Source of the DNA: a virus
Virus record (IMG/VR): IMGVR_UViG_3300030102_007626
Span: 1 to 64,000 of that record
Direction: 5' to 3' (one strand)
Length of the DNA: 64,000 nt
How positions within the stretch are numbered: position 1 is the stretch's first letter; every line of letters begins with the position of its first letter. Positions 43,028 to 51,100 of the stretch are shown one piece after another. Made by a program: the position numbers and the translations under genes. The notes under the pieces were generated by a model that was not told the DNA's origin, made no database searches, and saw only the letters and a program-made list of their open reading frames with translations.

Positions 43028-45429
43028 AAAAGTTTTTATCATTATTATTGTGTTTAACTACATTTTTTAGTTTTTCACAAAACAATTGCAATTTTGAAAG
43101 TTCTAATGCATACCAACAATGTATTACCGGCCAGAATGGCATACCTGGAGGTCAAGCAATTATTATTTTTGAATGGTTTAATGCTCCTGGAAGTTGTGAA
43201 GTAGCTTCTGTTTCTTATTCAAATGCAGAAGGTGCTGGCCCATTTACATACCCAGTAGGACAGCCTCCTAATGTACCAAGTGGTAATTTTGGTGTGTATG
43301 CAGGACCGGGTGGAGGACAACCTGCACTTCCTACATGGTCTGTAGAGCATTATTTGGTATTAAACTACTCCAACGGAACACAATCTGATACTATAGCATA
43401 CACTCCATACCCATGTATACCTGGTTGTACAGACCCTAATTCAGAGTCATATAATCCATGGGCTAGTGTAAATAATGGATCTTGTGAAGGGGGAAATGGA
43501 AATGGAGATAATTGTGACCCTGGTGATTTTGAAATAACAGTTGAAATTACACTAGATAGTTACCCAGGAGAAACATCTTGGATATTAACATCATTATCTG
43601 ATGGTGGTTCTCCTATACAAATGCCACAAGGAGAATATAATTTTAGTGATATTGGACAAACATATAGTTATCCTGTTTGTATAGATGAACAAGGAGTTGA
43701 ACTTATAATAAATGATACTTATGGTGATGGATTAGCTGGATCAACAACAGGTGGAACTATTGATGGGAATGTTATTATATATGGTTGTAATGGTGAAATA
43801 CTTTGGGAATTACCTAACCCAAATTTTGGATATACAGGATACTCAGGAGCAGTTTTAGGAGTTCCTTGCAATAATATTGAACCTATACCAGGTTGTATGG
43901 ATCCTTTATATCAAGAATATAACCCTGAAGCAAATGTTGATGATGGAACTTGTGAAAATTTACATGTATATGGGTGTATTGATACATCAGCTTATAACTA
44001 TAATCCAGATGCTACTATAAACCAAATAGTAGAAACATGTAATTATACTTTATGGATAGGAGATGCCGCTGCTGATGGTTGGGGTAATTCATATATAGGA
44101 GTATACCAAGATGGGGAAACTTTAGGTACATATACAATGGGACCTGGTTTAAATGAACAAATTTTTCTTATCTCATTAAACACAGATAAACCAGTACAAG
44201 TTTATTACTTTGAAAATGCTAGTCCTCAACAACCACCTGAAGAAGTTGAATTTCAAACATGGCAAAATTCTTTTAAACTAACAAATTCAGATGGTGTAGT
44301 ATTAATGCATGAAGGATCTAATCCATTTGCTAATAATGGACAAGGTGCATTACAACCTTTTGAATTACCTACTTGGACAACTTATTCTGCATTACCTTAT
44401 TGTGGAGATTATTGTGAACCAAAAATATATGGCTGTATGGATACTCTTTCAGTTAACTATAACCCCTTAGCTAATACAGACGATGGTTCATGTATCCCAA
44501 TTATATATGGTTGTACTAATGAATTAGCATTTAATTACAATCCAGACGCGACAGTAGATGATGGTAGTTGTATACCTACAGTGTATGGGTGTATGGACCC
44601 ATTATCTTGGAATTATAATTCAGAAGCCAATATAGATGATGGTTCATGTATTTATTTTGGTTGTATGGATTCGTTAGCATTAAATTATGATCCTAATGCT
44701 AATGTTGATAATGGTACGTGCATATATCCAATTTATGGTTGTACAGACCCCGAAGCATTTAATTATGATCCTGAAGCTAATGTTGATGATGGTTCTTGTA
44801 TACCTGTAATATATGGTTGCATGGACCCAACTGCTTTTAATTATAATCCACTAGCTAATACTGATAATGGATCATGTGAACCAATTGTTTTTGGTTGTAC
44901 TGATTCAACAGCATTAAATTATAACCCACTAGCTAACACAGATAATGGTACTTGTATATTACCTTTAGCAGGGTGTACAGACCCTAATGCCTATAATTAT
45001 GACCCAACAGCAAATGTACCCGATTCATCAGCTTGTTTATATGATGCTGGTTGTATTGGGGGACCAGGTAATCCTTATTGGTTAAATGATGGTTGTTACG
45101 CTTGGGTAATAGATGTTGATATTTATTGTTGTGAAGTAGAATGGGACGCTTCATGCCAATCCATGTATGATTATTGTGAAGCTGGATGGCCTGTAGGAAT
45201 AGATGAAATGGATATTAATGGAATTATCGTTTATCCAAACCCAACAGATAATACTTTAAATATTGAAACTCATTTATCATTTAAATATGAATTAAGAGAT
45301 GCAATGGGTAAACTATTATTAACAGGAGAAAATAAACGTTTAGAATTAGGTAAATATAATGATGGAGTTTATTTTTTAACCTTAATTCATAACGAGAAAA
45401 AATTTAATAAAAGAATTATAAAACAATGA
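43024..45429 (+). CDS. Secreted T9SS cargo protein with repeat domain, host-derived
   Basis: The 801-aa protein has a typical flavobacterial signal peptide (MKKFLSLLLCLTTFFSFSQ) and eleven repeats of about 23 residues of the form GC(T/M)DxxAxNYNPxANxDDGSC between about residues 134 and 700. The C-terminal domain starts IIVYPNPTDNTLNIET and ends in GVYFLTLIHNEKKFNKRIIK, a type A sorting signal of the T9SS (Por) system. Such proteins are exported across the outer membrane by Bacteroidota. I know of no common phage function. It lies in the late lysis operon between the holin candidate and an outer-membrane-like protein. The repeats are Cys-pair- and Asp-rich and may bind calcium. Confidence 0.85.
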   Translation: MKKFLSLLLCLTTFFSFSQNNCNFESSNAYQQCITGQNGIPGGQAIIIFEWFNAPGSCEVASVSYSNAEGAGPFTYPVGQPPNVPSGNFGVYAGPGGGQPALPTWSVEHYLVLNYSNGTQSDTIAYTPYPCIPGCTDPNSESYNPWASVNNGSCEGGNGNGDNCDPGDFEITVEITLDSYPGETSWILTSLSDGGSPIQMPQGEYNFSDIGQTYSYPVCIDEQGVELIINDTYGDGLAGSTTGGTIDGNVIIYGCNGEILWELPNPNFGYTGYSGAVLGVPCNNIEPIPGCMDPLYQEYNPEANVDDGTCENLHVYGCIDTSAYNYNPDATINQIVETCNYTLWIGDAAADGWGNSYIGVYQDGETLGTYTMGPGLNEQIFLISLNTDKPVQVYYFENASPQQPPEEVEFQTWQNSFKLTNSDGVVLMHEGSNPFANNGQGALQPFELPTWTTYSALPYCGDYCEPKIYGCMDTLSVNYNPLANTDDGSCIPIIYGCTNELAFNYNPDATVDDGSCIPTVYGCMDPLSWNYNSEANIDDGSCIYFGCMDSLALNYDPNANVDNGTCIYPIYGCTDPEAFNYDPEANVDDGSCIPVIYGCMDPTAFNYNPLANTDNGSCEPIVFGCTDSTALNYNPLANTDNGTCILPLAGCTDPNAYNYDPTANVPDSSACLYDAGCIGGPGNPYWLNDGCYAWVIDVDIYCCEVEWDASCQSMYDYCEAGWPVGIDEMDINGIIVYPNPTDNTLNIETHLSFKYELRDAMGKLLLTGENKRLELGKYNDGVYFLTLIHNEKKFNKRIIKQ

Positions 45430-46487
45430 AAAAACTTTTAATTTTATTTCTATTATTACCCTTAATTACATTTAGTCAAACAGAGTCTAAATTTAAAAAA
45501 ACAGTTAAAAAAGTTCTTAAATATTCTACCTTTTATGGTGCTGTTACTGGTGGAAATTCAATATCTGATGTTAATGTTTATTCTGTAACAAATGGTTTAG
45601 AAACTTCAACTGTTAAAACTCCTTTTGATTATTCAATTGCATTAGGGGTTAGAAAAATAGCTAGGTTTGGTTATGAAAATAGAGCTAATATATTTTTTGA
45701 TGGAACAGAAAAAACATATGGTGATGCAGCTACAATTGGTAGAATAAATGGGTTTGAATATTTATTTGAAGCAGATTGGACAAGACAACAAGGTACATCA
45801 TTTTTAAATCAAGACTATTTTTTAAGATATGTAGCAAAAAACTGGATTGCTAAAGCAGAATACTTAGAAGATGGATTTGCTGATATTAGATATTTTGAAT
45901 CTTCAGAAAGATATAGACAAAAAATAGGAAATAAATTATCTTTTAATATAGGAGCAGTACAACGTATAGCTGAACCTTACGGTTATAACCCATTAGACCA
46001 ATGGTTATTATCAAATGGTAGTTTGCATTATACTGATTTAGCATTACAAGAGGGGTATTCTATTGAGTTTGATGGAAATGGTGGTGTAAATTATTTTAAC
46101 CCTAGTGGAGAATTAGTAGCAGAAAATACCCAAGTATGGGAAGCAGTAGTCATACCAGAAGTATTAGCTGAGTATACAGAAAAAGAAAGAAAAGCATTAA
46201 AATATCAATGGAATCATTCATTAGTAATAGGTTTTGATTTTTATCACTATACTAAAGATTTTTGGGTACATTCGTGGGGTAACGTGATGCCTTTACATTT
46301 AGAAACTAAAAGTGACTATTCATACCATAAATTTAATGGTGGACAGTGGGTAGACTATTCAGGTGGTTTAATATTTGGATATAAAATAACTAAAAATTTA
46401 GGAGTATTTTTAGAAGGTAAATATAATAAATACTGGAATAGAAAATGGCACGATTTTAGTGTAGGAATAAATTATATAATTTTATAA
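45426..46487 (+). CDS. Signal-peptide protein, outer membrane beta-barrel-like
   Basis: The 353-aa protein has signal peptide MKKLLILFLLLPLITFSQ and then alternating aromatic strands (RYVAKNWIAKAEYLEDG, HSLVIGFDFYHYTKDFWVHS, GGLIFGYKITKNLGVFLEGK). The final strand DFSVGINYIIL is like the closing strand of outer membrane barrels. No domain is recognised. It starts at the ATGA overlapping the T9SS gene stop, so the two are translationally coupled. A role in outer membrane disruption, superinfection exclusion or docking of the T9SS protein is plausible but inferred. Confidence 0.6.
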   Translation: MKKLLILFLLLPLITFSQTESKFKKTVKKVLKYSTFYGAVTGGNSISDVNVYSVTNGLETSTVKTPFDYSIALGVRKIARFGYENRANIFFDGTEKTYGDAATIGRINGFEYLFEADWTRQQGTSFLNQDYFLRYVAKNWIAKAEYLEDGFADIRYFESSERYRQKIGNKLSFNIGAVQRIAEPYGYNPLDQWLLSNGSLHYTDLALQEGYSIEFDGNGGVNYFNPSGELVAENTQVWEAVVIPEVLAEYTEKERKALKYQWNHSLVIGFDFYHYTKDFWVHSWGNVMPLHLETKSDYSYHKFNGGQWVDYSGGLIFGYKITKNLGVFLEGKYNKYWNRKWHDFSVGINYIIL

Positions 46488-46488
46488 A

Positions 46489-46773
46489 ATGGCAAAAGAA
46501 CTAAACGAAGACACAGGTTTTAGAGTAAGTATAAAAACTTTAATAGGTATTGCTTTTGCAATAGCAACTGTAGTAGGTATGTGGTTTGCTTTACAAGCTG
46601 ACATACAAGAAGCAAAAGAATTACCAAAACCCCCCGAACCAGAAGTAACTAGAATGGAATTTGACATGAAAGATCAAATAGTTAGACAAACTATTATGAC
46701 TACTCAAGAAGATGTTAAAGAATTAAAAACTGATATGGATCGCATAGAAGAAAAAATTGATAATCTAAAGTAA
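46489..46773 (+). CDS. Membrane-anchored coiled-coil protein, spanin- or holin-like
   Basis: The 94-aa protein has one transmembrane segment (SIKTLIGIAFAIATVVGMWF, about residues 14-33), a Pro-rich linker (PKPPEPEV) and a coiled coil (QEDVKELKTDMDRIEEKIDN). This resembles inner-membrane spanin subunits or small phage membrane proteins with a periplasmic coil. It starts right after the previous stop and belongs to the lysis operon. Confidence 0.55.
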   Translation: MAKELNEDTGFRVSIKTLIGIAFAIATVVGMWFALQADIQEAKELPKPPEPEVTRMEFDMKDQIVRQTIMTTQEDVKELKTDMDRIEEKIDNLK

Positions 46774-46779
46774 ATTATT

Positions 46780-47109
46780 ATGAAAAAGATGTTTTTACTA
46801 CTGTTTAGTATATTTTTTACAATAAGTTGTTATACTCAAATTACTATTAAACATTTTAATGCTTCATGGAATGCTACAAATAATGTTACATGGCTCAAAA
46901 GTTTAACAGATTGTAATGTAAAATATTATGACATAACTAAAAATCCTGAATTACAAAAAAAATATAAAGTAGTAGTTGTTCCAACTATTGTAGTATTTCA
47001 AGATGGAGAAGAAATAGAAAGATATCAAGCAGACATTTCTTTTAAAATGCCCGCTACAAAAAGTGAAGTACAAGAAGCTATTGATGAAGCTATAATGGGT
47101 GGATTTTAA
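46780..47109 (+). CDS. Thioredoxin-fold lipoprotein lacking the CxxC
   Basis: The 109-aa protein has an N-terminal hydrophobic stretch ending in TISC (C17), a plausible lipobox. The body has the thioredoxin pattern: TIKHFNASWNATNNVTW in place of WCGPC, then VVVVPTIVVFQDGEEIERY with the cis-Pro (P68). The active-site Cys pair is missing, so it cannot be a redox thioredoxin. It is predicted to be periplasmic, attached to a membrane. It sits between the coiled-coil protein and the endolysin in the lysis operon and could act as a periplasmic binding or structural subunit. Confidence 0.6.
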   Translation: MKKMFLLLFSIFFTISCYTQITIKHFNASWNATNNVTWLKSLTDCNVKYYDITKNPELQKKYKVVVVPTIVVFQDGEEIERYQADISFKMPATKSEVQEAIDEAIMGGF

Positions 47110-47125
47110 ATTATAAACAAAAAAT

Positions 47126-48037
47126 ATGTTACTAAAAAAAGGATCAAAAGGTAAAGAAGTAAAAGAACTTCAAGAAGCCCTAGAAATAGGAGCAGATGGT
47201 ATATTCGGACCTGGAACAGAATTATCAGTTAAAAAATTTCAAAAAGAAAATGGATTAATAGCTGATGGGGTAGTAGGACCTGCTACATGGGAAGCTATAG
47301 GAATAGATACAGATACTACAGCTGAAGAAACAGAATACACAACTAAAGATGGTTTAATAATTGAACGTCAATATTTAGATAAAAATGAATATGTAAGAGA
47401 TTATGGTAAAATAGAACCATTAGGTTTTTTCCTCCACCACACAGCAGGTTGGGACAATCCATTTGCATGTGTAAATAGTTGGAATAAAGATAAAAGAGGT
47501 AGAGTTGCTACTCAATATGTTATAGGAGGAACTAATGTAAAAGGTAAAGAAGCTAAATATGATGGTGTTGTAGTTGAATGTTTCCCAAATAATTATTTAG
47601 GATGGCATTTAGGTAAAGTAGGAAATTTTAAAATATCAAAACTATCAGGTGGTGTAGAACTTAATAACTTTGGCTATTTAACTAAAAAAGGAGATAAGTA
47701 TTATACTTATGTTAATACAGAAGTTAAACCTGAATTTGTTTGTGATTTAGGATATAAATTTAGAGGTCATCAATATTGGCATGCTTATTCAGATAAACAA
47801 ATTGAATCCCTTCGATTACTAATTTTACATTTAAAAGATATTTATCCTAAAATGGATTTAGAAAATGGACTTCCAAAACTATTAAAAGAAGGAGTTCATC
47901 CAAAAGATGCATTTGAATTTAATTTAGATGCTTATAATGCAAAACAATTTGGATTATGGACACACACAAATGTTCGTAAAGACAAATTTGATTGCTTTCC
48001 TCAACATGAATTAGTTGAGATGCTTAAAGGTTTGTAA
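47126..48037 (+). CDS. Endolysin: peptidoglycan-binding domain plus amidase_2
   Basis: The 303-aa protein has an N-terminal peptidoglycan-binding domain with two short repeats (KELQEALEIGADGIFGPGT and VKKFQKENGLIADGVVGPAT, residues 13-55). A zinc amidase domain follows: FFLHHTAGWDNPF (H104 or H105), ECFPNNYLGWHLG, and THTNVRKDKFDCFPQ (H280 and C290 as probable zinc ligands). It cleaves the N-acetylmuramoyl-L-alanine bond at the end of infection. It has no signal peptide, so the holin candidate would release it. A terminator follows. Confidence 0.88.
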   Translation: MLLKKGSKGKEVKELQEALEIGADGIFGPGTELSVKKFQKENGLIADGVVGPATWEAIGIDTDTTAEETEYTTKDGLIIERQYLDKNEYVRDYGKIEPLGFFLHHTAGWDNPFACVNSWNKDKRGRVATQYVIGGTNVKGKEAKYDGVVVECFPNNYLGWHLGKVGNFKISKLSGGVELNNFGYLTKKGDKYYTYVNTEVKPEFVCDLGYKFRGHQYWHAYSDKQIESLRLLILHLKDIYPKMDLENGLPKLLKEGVHPKDAFEFNLDAYNAKQFGLWTHTNVRKDKFDCFPQHELVEMLKGL

Positions 48038-48060
48038 AATCGCATTTTTTAAAAATACTT

Positions 48061-48085
48061 GGAGCCCTAAAAGGGGCTCCTTATT
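48061..48085 (+). terminator. Intrinsic terminator after endolysin
   Basis: GGAGCCC pairs with GGGCTCC (7-bp GC-rich stem, 6-nt loop), followed by TTATTTT. It is the most GC-rich hairpin in the window and closes the lysis operon. Confidence 0.85.
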
Positions 48086-48094
48086 TTACATGCT

Positions 48095-49141
48095 ATGAAA
48101 CGATTTTTTCCAATATTAATTTTAATAGCAGCCCTAAGTTTAGCAACTGTAGCTGCTTACTATAGTGTTTTTGGTATTAGTAAATTATTTTCTTCTCAAG
48201 CTAGTGCTGTAATATTAATGGCTGCTATACTTGAAGCTTCTAAACTTATTACTGCTTCTTATTTAGAAAGATTTTGGGAAACTATTCATTGGATAAGAAA
48301 AACTTATTTAATTTCCGCTTTAATAGCATTAATGGCTATAACTTCACTTGGGATTTATGGGTTTTTAGTTTCTGCTTATCAAGAAACGGCATATAAAATG
48401 CAAGCAGTAGATAAACAAGTTGAAGTAAAAGTTAAAAAACGTAATAGATATCAACAACAAATAAAAGATATATCTAAAGAACAAAAAGATATAAATACAC
48501 AAATAATTGAATTAAGTGAAAGCTTAGGTAATAATGTAATACAATATACTAATAGCGAAGGACAACTTATAACTACCCAATCATCAGCAACACGTAAAAT
48601 CATCCAACAACAATTAGATGCACAAACATCTAGAAGAGATAGTTTAACTACTAAACAAGATATCTTAAATGATAGTATAACAAAATTTGATTTAGATATA
48701 CTAAACCTAGAAATTAATTCAGATGTTGCAGCAGAAATTGGACCTTTAAAATATGTTGCTAATATTACAGGAAAAGATACTGATCAAGTAGTAAACTGGT
48801 TTATACTAGTTTTTATTTTTGTTTTTGATCCTTTAGCTGTTATGTTACTTATTTCTGCAAATAAAATATTCTATGAAAATTCTAAAAAAAACATTTATGG
48901 AGAAAAAAAAACTAAAGTTTTAAAGGAAGAAAAAGTAGAGGTAAAACAGGAGGAGAGTAAAGCCGAGCGGGTTAAAGCCCCAACTCCACCCTCTACTGCT
49001 TCTTCTGAAAAGCAACAACTTCAAAATGAAATAGCTAAAATCCAAAGATCTGGAGCTTCAAGTAGAAAAACAGGACAAGCTATAGAAAACTTACAATCTA
49101 GAATTAAAAAAATAGATGATGATAACACTAAAACTTATTAA
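48095..49141 (+). CDS. Membrane protein with central coiled coil
   Basis: The 348-aa protein has three N-terminal hydrophobic segments (about residues 5-30, 36-54 and 72-95). A long charged coiled coil (about 100-210, with the motif QQQIKDISKEQKDINTQII) and a fourth hydrophobic segment (WFILVFIFVFDPLAVMLLIS, about 230-250) follow, then a charged tail. The FDPLAVMLLISAN motif is shared with phage membrane proteins of unknown role. It starts 9 nt after a terminator, without an obvious late box. The function is unknown. Confidence 0.6.
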   Translation: MKRFFPILILIAALSLATVAAYYSVFGISKLFSSQASAVILMAAILEASKLITASYLERFWETIHWIRKTYLISALIALMAITSLGIYGFLVSAYQETAYKMQAVDKQVEVKVKKRNRYQQQIKDISKEQKDINTQIIELSESLGNNVIQYTNSEGQLITTQSSATRKIIQQQLDAQTSRRDSLTTKQDILNDSITKFDLDILNLEINSDVAAEIGPLKYVANITGKDTDQVVNWFILVFIFVFDPLAVMLLISANKIFYENSKKNIYGEKKTKVLKEEKVEVKQEESKAERVKAPTPPSTASSEKQQLQNEIAKIQRSGASSRKTGQAIENLQSRIKKIDDDNTKTY

Positions 49142-49147
49142 AGTTAC

Positions 49148-49177
49148 GTGTTTTTTTAAAGGTTATTAATTATATTT
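49148..49177 (+). promoter_or_regulatory. Early promoter variant, GTG-N20-TATATTT
   Basis: GTG (49148-49150), 20 nt, TATATTT (49171-49177), only 5 nt before the ATG at 49183. The -33 element is not TTG, so confidence is lower. Confidence 0.38.
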
Positions 49178-49182
49178 AGGTT

Positions 49183-49977
49183 ATGAAAAAAGTAAAAATA
49201 TCTCACGAAGTACCATTTTGTTTATTAAGTAAAAGTCTTGAATTTAATGACTATGATTATTGTTTACCTCATTTATTAGATCAAAATGAAGAGTATAGAA
49301 CGTTTTTTTATAATGTTAAAAGTATAGATAGATATGTTGTAATGGATAATTCACTACATGAATTAGGGGAAGCATACAATACAGAACGTTTAATGTATTG
49401 GATTAAAGAAATTAAACCTAATGAATTTATAGTACCTGATGTTTGGGAAAATTATAGTGAATCAGTTAGAAATGCTAAAATATGGTCTCAAATTGAATTA
49501 CCTGAAGGAGTAACTAAAGTTGCAGTAGTACAAGCTAAAACAAAACACTATGCAGCATTATGTACTCAAGTGTATAAAGATTTAGGATATAAAAAAATAG
49601 CATATTCATACGGTGCTTCATATTATAATGATGTTTGTCCTCACCCAAATAAAGATTTTGGTAAAGCAATTGGTAGATATATGGTTATAAATGATTTAAT
49701 GAAAGATAGAATATTATCTCCAACAGATAGAGTACATCTATTAGGTACTGCTTCTCCCATTGAATTTGGATTATATAAAGATATGGAATGTATTGAATCA
49801 ATAGATACATCAAACCCAGTAATGGCTGGTATTGAACAAAAAATGTATTTTGATTTAGGTTTACCTCATAAACCAGAGGCAAATATGAATAATTTTCAAG
49901 ATATAGAAGAAAAAGATGCTAATTTAGAGTTTATAGAGTATAATGTTAAAAAGTTTCGTGAAATAAATGGATTATAG
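49183..49977 (+). CDS. TGT-like (DpdA-type) enzyme candidate
   Basis: The 264-aa protein has a TIM-barrel-like succession of strands. RYVVMDNSLHELGEAYN aligns with the DSG(G/A) strand of tRNA-guanine transglycosylases, FIVPDVWE with the next strand, VAVVQAKTKHYAAL with a later one, and VHLLGTASPIEFGLY and ESIDTSNPVMAG with the C-terminal strands. Given the complete preQ0 pathway immediately downstream (QueC, QueD, QueE, FolE2), the expected role is exchange of guanine for a 7-deazaguanine in DNA (DpdA). It is shorter than bacterial Tgt, which also fits phage DpdA. The assignment rests on weak motifs plus context. Confidence 0.52.
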   Translation: MKKVKISHEVPFCLLSKSLEFNDYDYCLPHLLDQNEEYRTFFYNVKSIDRYVVMDNSLHELGEAYNTERLMYWIKEIKPNEFIVPDVWENYSESVRNAKIWSQIELPEGVTKVAVVQAKTKHYAALCTQVYKDLGYKKIAYSYGASYYNDVCPHPNKDFGKAIGRYMVINDLMKDRILSPTDRVHLLGTASPIEFGLYKDMECIESIDTSNPVMAGIEQKMYFDLGLPHKPEANMNNFQDIEEKDANLEFIEYNVKKFREINGL

Positions 49978-49978
49978 C

Positions 49979-50008
49979 TTGGAGATTATAAGTTTTTTTC
50001 TTATATTA
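49979..50008 (+). promoter_or_regulatory. Early promoter candidate, TTGGAGATTA-N13-TATATTA
   Basis: TTG (49979-49981), 20 nt, TATATTA (50002-50008), 16 nt before the ATG at 50025. It matches the promoters at 35444 and 53302 over most positions. Confidence 0.6.
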
Positions 50009-50024
50009 TCACAAATTAAAGGTT

Positions 50025-50528
50025 ATGTTATACAATACGTCTGATGAAAAAACTGTAAGGCAAAAAATTAAACAGTTACAACCCTTAAATTATAATCAAT
50101 TCTTTTGGTGGAGACGATATACAACAAAAACACCACCATTACCAAAAAAATCAACATTTTTAGATCGTATTAAAAACGGTGAATATGAATTTTCACATTA
50201 TTACTGGCAGTGGAAATTAACTGAGATAGAACTTAATGAAATATTTAAATCTTATGGTAATGATCATCAAAGATTAGTTGAATCAAACCAAGTTGATTTA
50301 GCTCGTAGAAAACGATTAATTGAGGATTTTGAAAAAGATGAAACTGCTAAATTAGAAGCACTACAAAAAGGTTTTTTACGAGAATTTGTTATGACAAAAG
50401 ATGAGTATGAAGAGCATATTATGAATTTTGATGGTACAACAGAAGAATTTTATATGTATTGTTTAAAAACATTTGATCGCTCTGGTAGATCAATAGAAAG
50501 AAGAGGTAGACCCCCAAAACAAAAATGA
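50025..50528 (+). CDS. Hypothetical protein with C-terminal AT-hook
   Basis: The 167-aa protein is rich in aromatic and basic residues (LNYNQFFWWRRYTTKTPPLP, SHYYWQWKLTEIELNEIF). It contains a coiled-coil middle and ends ERRGRPPKQK, an AT-hook-like RGRP core. Its function is unknown. The stop overlaps the next start (ATGA). Being first in the operon that leads into queC suggests it might be part of, or regulate, the DNA modification module. Confidence 0.5.
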   Translation: MLYNTSDEKTVRQKIKQLQPLNYNQFFWWRRYTTKTPPLPKKSTFLDRIKNGEYEFSHYYWQWKLTEIELNEIFKSYGNDHQRLVESNQVDLARRKRLIEDFEKDETAKLEALQKGFLREFVMTKDEYEEHIMNFDGTTEEFYMYCLKTFDRSGRSIERRGRPPKQK

Positions 50529-50824
50529 AAGATAAAATAACTGAACATATAGAAGATTTACCAAGAGAAATTAGTAAAATAAATGTTGATTCTCTTATAG
50601 ATAACTTAACTAACCTCAAAAAGAAATATGAGAAAAAGGGTTATAGAAATATGGAGGTGTCCATACGAGAAGATTTAGGTATTCTTGATATGTCCTTATT
50701 TGGTGATAGAGATTTAACTGAAAAAGAAAAATATGAAGATGAACGAATTAGCGTTATCTTTAGAACCAAAAGTAAAACCTCTAAAGGTGAAACTAGAGAT
50801 GATTTATTAAACCTAAACAAATAA
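50525..50824 (+). CDS. Hypothetical helical protein
   Basis: The 99-aa protein is charged, with an alpha-helical first half (EHIEDLPREISKINVDSLID, LTNLKKKYEKKG) and a strand-rich second half (MEVSIREDLGILDMSLFG, ERISVIFRTKSK). No known domain is recognised. It is translationally coupled to its upstream neighbour. Confidence 0.5.
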   Translation: MKDKITEHIEDLPREISKINVDSLIDNLTNLKKKYEKKGYRNMEVSIREDLGILDMSLFGDRDLTEKEKYEDERISVIFRTKSKTSKGETRDDLLNLNK

Positions 50825-50825
50825 G

Positions 50826-50918
50826 ATGAGTAAAGAAGAAAATACAGGTTGTTTTGAAGCATGGTTAGGAATCGTAATCTTTTCCATAGTAATGATATTA
50901 TTAATGATGATAGAATGA
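50826..50918 (+). CDS. 30-aa single-TM microprotein
   Basis: ATG at 50826, 1 nt after the previous stop, reading 30 residues with a polar start (MSKEENTGCFEAW) and one hydrophobic segment (LGIVIFSIVMILLMM). Its stop overlaps the next start (ATGA at 50915). The coupling on both sides argues that it is a true gene of the operon, a small membrane protein of unknown role. Confidence 0.55.
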   Translation: MSKEENTGCFEAWLGIVIFSIVMILLMMIE

Positions 50919-51100
50919 CTGAAAAAGACTTAAATAAAAAAATTGAATTTGAAAAATTCCGTGAAGAATGGAAAGAAAATTGGTATGATTATTATCGTTT
51001 ATTAGACATAGATTTTGAAGCATTTATGTTAATGAAAGGACTAACAATAGAAGAATTTAAACATTTAAATAACGAAGAATTATGGAAAAACATGTTGTAG
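50915..51100 (+). CDS. 61-aa acidic hypothetical protein
   Basis: The start chosen is the ATG at 50915, coupled to the microprotein stop; a longer frame from 50861 would overlap it and is less likely. The 61-aa product is helical and charged (NKKIEFEKFREEWKENWYDY, FEAFMLMKGLTIEEFKHLNN). The gene overlaps queC by 19 nt. The function is unknown. Confidence 0.5.
   Translation: MTEKDLNKKIEFEKFREEWKENWYDYYRLLDIDFEAFMLMKGLTIEEFKHLNNEELWKNML

Noticed and set aside
50861-51100. 80-residue frame starting at 50861
   Set aside because: The internal ATG at 50915 is coupled to the stop of a small membrane protein frame, which makes it the better start.
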